Assembly: GCA_047629355.1 (NCBI GenBank)
Contig: JBLHWU010000283.1
Span: forward strand, 1-7,372
DNA: 7,372 bases
Direction: 5' to 3'
Source: CAYUNA01 sp047629355
GTDB lineage: Bacteria > Bacteroidota > Bacteroidia > Chitinophagales > Saprospiraceae
Shown piece by piece: positions 5,806 to 7,372 of this stretch. The position numbers and the translations under genes were made by a program. The number at the start of each line of letters is the position of its first letter. Position 1 is the first letter of the stretch. The notes under the pieces are model-generated. The model ran no database searches. It saw only the letters and a program-made list of their open reading frames with translations, and had not been told where the DNA came from.

Positions 5806-6195
5806 CTATCCTTTTTTCAACTCTTTTTCTAAAAGCCGCAAAATGTAATCGCGCATGCTGATTCCGCTTAAAACCGCCTTTACTTTCAATCGAGTATGCA
5901 TTTCTGCTGGTGTATCTATTGTCAAACGAACTAATTTCTCAGGTTCTGCTGCCTTTTTGACCGGTTGTGTACGTGAATTGGGTCGTGTTTTAGAAGCGGG
6001 TATTACTTTATCGACTTCAGTTGTAGGAATTTCTGCAGCTGATTCCTTAGAATGTAACGAGTCTACCTTTTCCTTGACATCATCGAGGTCTTTCGTATTT
6101 TTTCGGAGTGGAATTTTTGGCGCAAGCAATGGTTCAGGTATTACCGGTTTATTTTTTGCTAAAGTTGAAGTGACATTAAATTTTTTCTTTGCCAT
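5806..6195 (-). CDS. Small ribbon-helix-helix protein, ParG-like partition partner
   Basis: A 129-residue protein. Residues 1-86 are lysine-, proline-, serine- and threonine-rich with no clear fold. Residues 88-126 look like a ribbon-helix-helix domain: strand LVRLTID (88-94), helix PAEMHTRLKVKAVLS (96-110), a GIS turn, and helix MRDYILRLLEKEL (114-126). It lies 83 bp downstream of a small ParA on the same strand. That order matches type Ib partition cassettes such as parF-parG, in which the RHH protein binds the centromere, represses the operon and stimulates the ATPase through its flexible N-terminal tail. The tail here is longer than in the classic ParG (about 76 residues in total). Assignment rests on the fold and the neighbour rather than on close similarity. 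Confidence 0.75.
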   Translation of the reverse strand: MAKKKFNVTSTLAKNKPVIPEPLLAPKIPLRKNTKDLDDVKEKVDSLHSKESAAEIPTTEVDKVIPASKTRPNSRTQPVKKAAEPEKLVRLTIDTPAEMHTRLKVKAVLSGISMRDYILRLLEKELKKG

Positions 6196-6230
6196 GATAT
6201 ATTAGATTTAAAGTTTTCTTTTTTTTAGTT

Positions 6231-6253
6231 AAAATACTTGTTATCAGTATTTT
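6231..6253. promoter_or_regulatory. Inverted repeat in the parA-RHH gap
   Basis: AAAATACT (6231-6238) pairs with AGTATTTT (6246-6253) around a 7-base loop, in the 83-bp gap between the two partition genes. It could be an operator for the RHH protein or an mRNA hairpin setting the relative level of the two proteins. No promoter is evident in the gap, so the genes are probably one operon. Confidence 0.4.
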
Positions 6254-6278
6254 ATGGAAATAAATTACTCGACTTTTA

Positions 6279-6917
6279 TCAAACCGTTTTCAAAATTTCC
6301 AAAATTTCATTCGTCAAATCAGTAACTTCAATACGAGCTTTGAGGTCACGGTATTCAAAAACACCTTGCCCCATAAAAACTGCTTCGGTGTAAGCTACTC
6401 GATGTTTGATTGTCGATTTTAGCATTCCAATTTCCATTTGATTCAGTGCGTCCTTGATTTCACGGTTGAGATTAATCCCATCGCTGTACTCATTCATAAT
6501 GAAAAAGGCTTGCATGTCTTCTTTGAGTGCTTTGGCTTGGTCGTATTTTTCAACAAATTTTTCGGTAGCCCAAATATCAAATCCACCAGGACGAATCGGA
6601 ATCAACACAATGTCGCCAAGTACCATGATTGTACTCACTAATTTCGACAGTGACGGCGTACCATCAATCACGATAATATCGTAATCTTTATGCAGCTGCT
6701 TGATGTTTTTGCGAAGTGCCTCACTTTCTGTGATACCCACAACGGTAATGTGTGGCATATCCTCTCCTCGCATGCCAGACCAGTGTACTGAACTAGCATT
6801 TAAATCCGTATCGACAATTGCTACTTTGTATCCCATGTGGGCAAAGCAGACTGCGATATTTTGTGAAATCGTGGACTTCCCTACTCCACCTTTAAGACTG
6901 GTAATCGAAATTATCAT
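6279..6917 (-). CDS. parA: ParA-family partition ATPase (small, ParF-like)
   Basis: A 212-residue P-loop ATPase that drives plasmid segregation by ATP-dependent binding to the nucleoid or by self-assembly. The deviant Walker A motif is KGGVGKST (9-16), with both the signature lysine K9 and K14. Walker A' is IVDTDLNAS (34-42), with D36 and D38. Walker B is IIVIDGTP (81-88), with D85. IPIRPGGFDIWA (107-118) is the family's following segment. The protein begins directly with the P-loop and lacks an N-terminal DNA-binding domain, which places it with type Ib (ParF-like) rather than P1/F ParA. The length is right for that group. The ATG at 6917 is fixed by the strand leading into the P-loop. It heads the operon with the RHH gene, and a repeat field lies upstream. 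A TAATTTTA near the start is too close to be a good -7 element. Confidence 0.93.
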   Translation of the reverse strand: MIISITSLKGGVGKSTISQNIAVCFAHMGYKVAIVDTDLNASSVHWSGMRGEDMPHITVVGITESEALRKNIKQLHKDYDIIVIDGTPSLSKLVSTIMVLGDIVLIPIRPGGFDIWATEKFVEKYDQAKALKEDMQAFFIMNEYSDGINLNREIKDALNQMEIGMLKSTIKHRVAYTEAVFMGQGVFEYRDLKARIEVTDLTNEILEILKTV

Positions 6918-6940
6918 AATAAAATTATTTGTTACTTTTT

Positions 6941-7372
6941 TACTGAAATACAGATTTCATTAATTCCGTACTCCTTTAAAGTCGTATTTCTGTAAATGAG
7001 TAATTCTAAATGTAAAGAGCTTCTTTAAAGTCATTTTTCTGTGAAAACAGAAGTTGTATATTTACTGAAATACAGATTTCATTAATCCTGCATTTCCTTA
7101 AAGTCGTTTTTTTGCAAGTCAAGAAATAATGATTTCCGTAAATAATGAAATCTTTAATTCTGGATTCCCGTAAATGAGTATTTACGGATGTAAGTATTGC
7201 TTGATTTTTTAAAATCGTATTTCTGTAAATACAGTTTTCTGTGAAAATAGAAATACGATGATAAGTTATTTACAGAAATACAGATTTCATTAAATCTGCA
7301 TTTCTGTAAGCACGCGTTTTCGTGAAAGCAGAAATACAAAAATGATGTATTTACGATAATGAAGATTTCATT
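6941..7372. repeat. Repeat field upstream of parA, candidate centromere and operators
   Basis: This region (part of a 455-bp gene-free stretch) is built from diverged motifs. GAAATACAGATTTCATT occurs from 6945, 7067 and 7275, with a degenerate form at 7356-7372 at the window edge. A second motif, CTTTAAAGTCGTATTTCTGTAAAT, appears with variation from about 6973, 7023, 7096 and 7208. A third, TTTCTGTGAAAAYAGAA, is at about 7037 and 7237, with a relative at 7317. The motifs themselves contain inverted halves (GAAAT with ATTTC; TATTT with AAATA). In ParF/ParG systems the partition site lies directly upstream of parF, which fits this position. The array may continue past the window end. The 61-codon minus-strand frame inside it mirrors the repeats and is not called. 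Confidence 0.7.
7214..7259. repeat. 11-bp inverted repeat within the parA-upstream field
   Basis: ATCGTATTTCT (7214-7224) and AGAAATACGAT (7249-7259) are exact reverse complements, separated by 24 bases that hold further TTTCTGT/ACAG half-sites. This is the most symmetric part of the field and the best candidate for a core protein-binding site. Confidence 0.6.

Noticed and set aside
7154..7339. 61-codon minus-strand open frame before parA
   Set aside because: It repeats a YFxFHxxxxLQK pattern that follows the DNA repeats; there is no independent evidence of a gene.

Overview
The window looks like plasmid DNA from a member of the Bacteroidota. The reasons are an AT-rich composition, a Rep_3-type initiator beside a large iteron field, a small ParA with a ribbon-helix-helix partner, a rep promoter that fits the Bacteroidota pattern (TTG, 20 bp, TAGGTTTG), A-rich leaders without Shine-Dalgarno sites, and an outer-membrane protein of the Wzi/RemB type known from gliding and capsule-forming Bacteroidota. 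A class such as Saprospiria or Flavobacteriia is possible but cannot be fixed from the sequence. The length and content would suit a complete small plasmid, but no end overlap shows circularity.

Layout. All five credible genes are on the minus strand. Reading along transcription (right to left): 6941-7372 is a field of imperfect direct and inverted repeats upstream of parA, a likely centromere and operator region. parA (6279-6917) and a small RHH gene (5806-6195) form a ParF/ParG-like partition cassette. 4845-5805 is the replication origin, with fourteen direct copies of CCATTNNNGTACAC plus two inverted ones. The rep gene (3672-4844) follows and ends in a perfect 17-bp hairpin. Then come copy B of a ~139-bp structured repeat (3382-3520), a Wzi/RemB-like outer-membrane barrel gene (1490-3310), a perfect 28-bp palindrome (1427-1454), a KilA-N domain gene (451-1350), copy A of the structured repeat (121-259), and a 7-bp tandem repeat at the left edge (4-50).

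How it fits together. Rep should bind the iterons to start replication and may repress its own promoter, because a degenerate iteron half lies between its -33 and -7 elements. ParA and the RHH protein should segregate the plasmid, using the repeats in front of parA. The barrel gene and the KilA-N gene form a cargo block bracketed by two direct copies of the structured repeat.

The most unusual signals are two. First, the bracketing repeat carries three hairpins whose stems differ between copies by compensatory base-pair changes, so the fold has probably been selected. Second, the 28-bp palindrome in front of the KilA-N gene is repeated almost exactly inside that gene's own coding sequence, 303 bp away.
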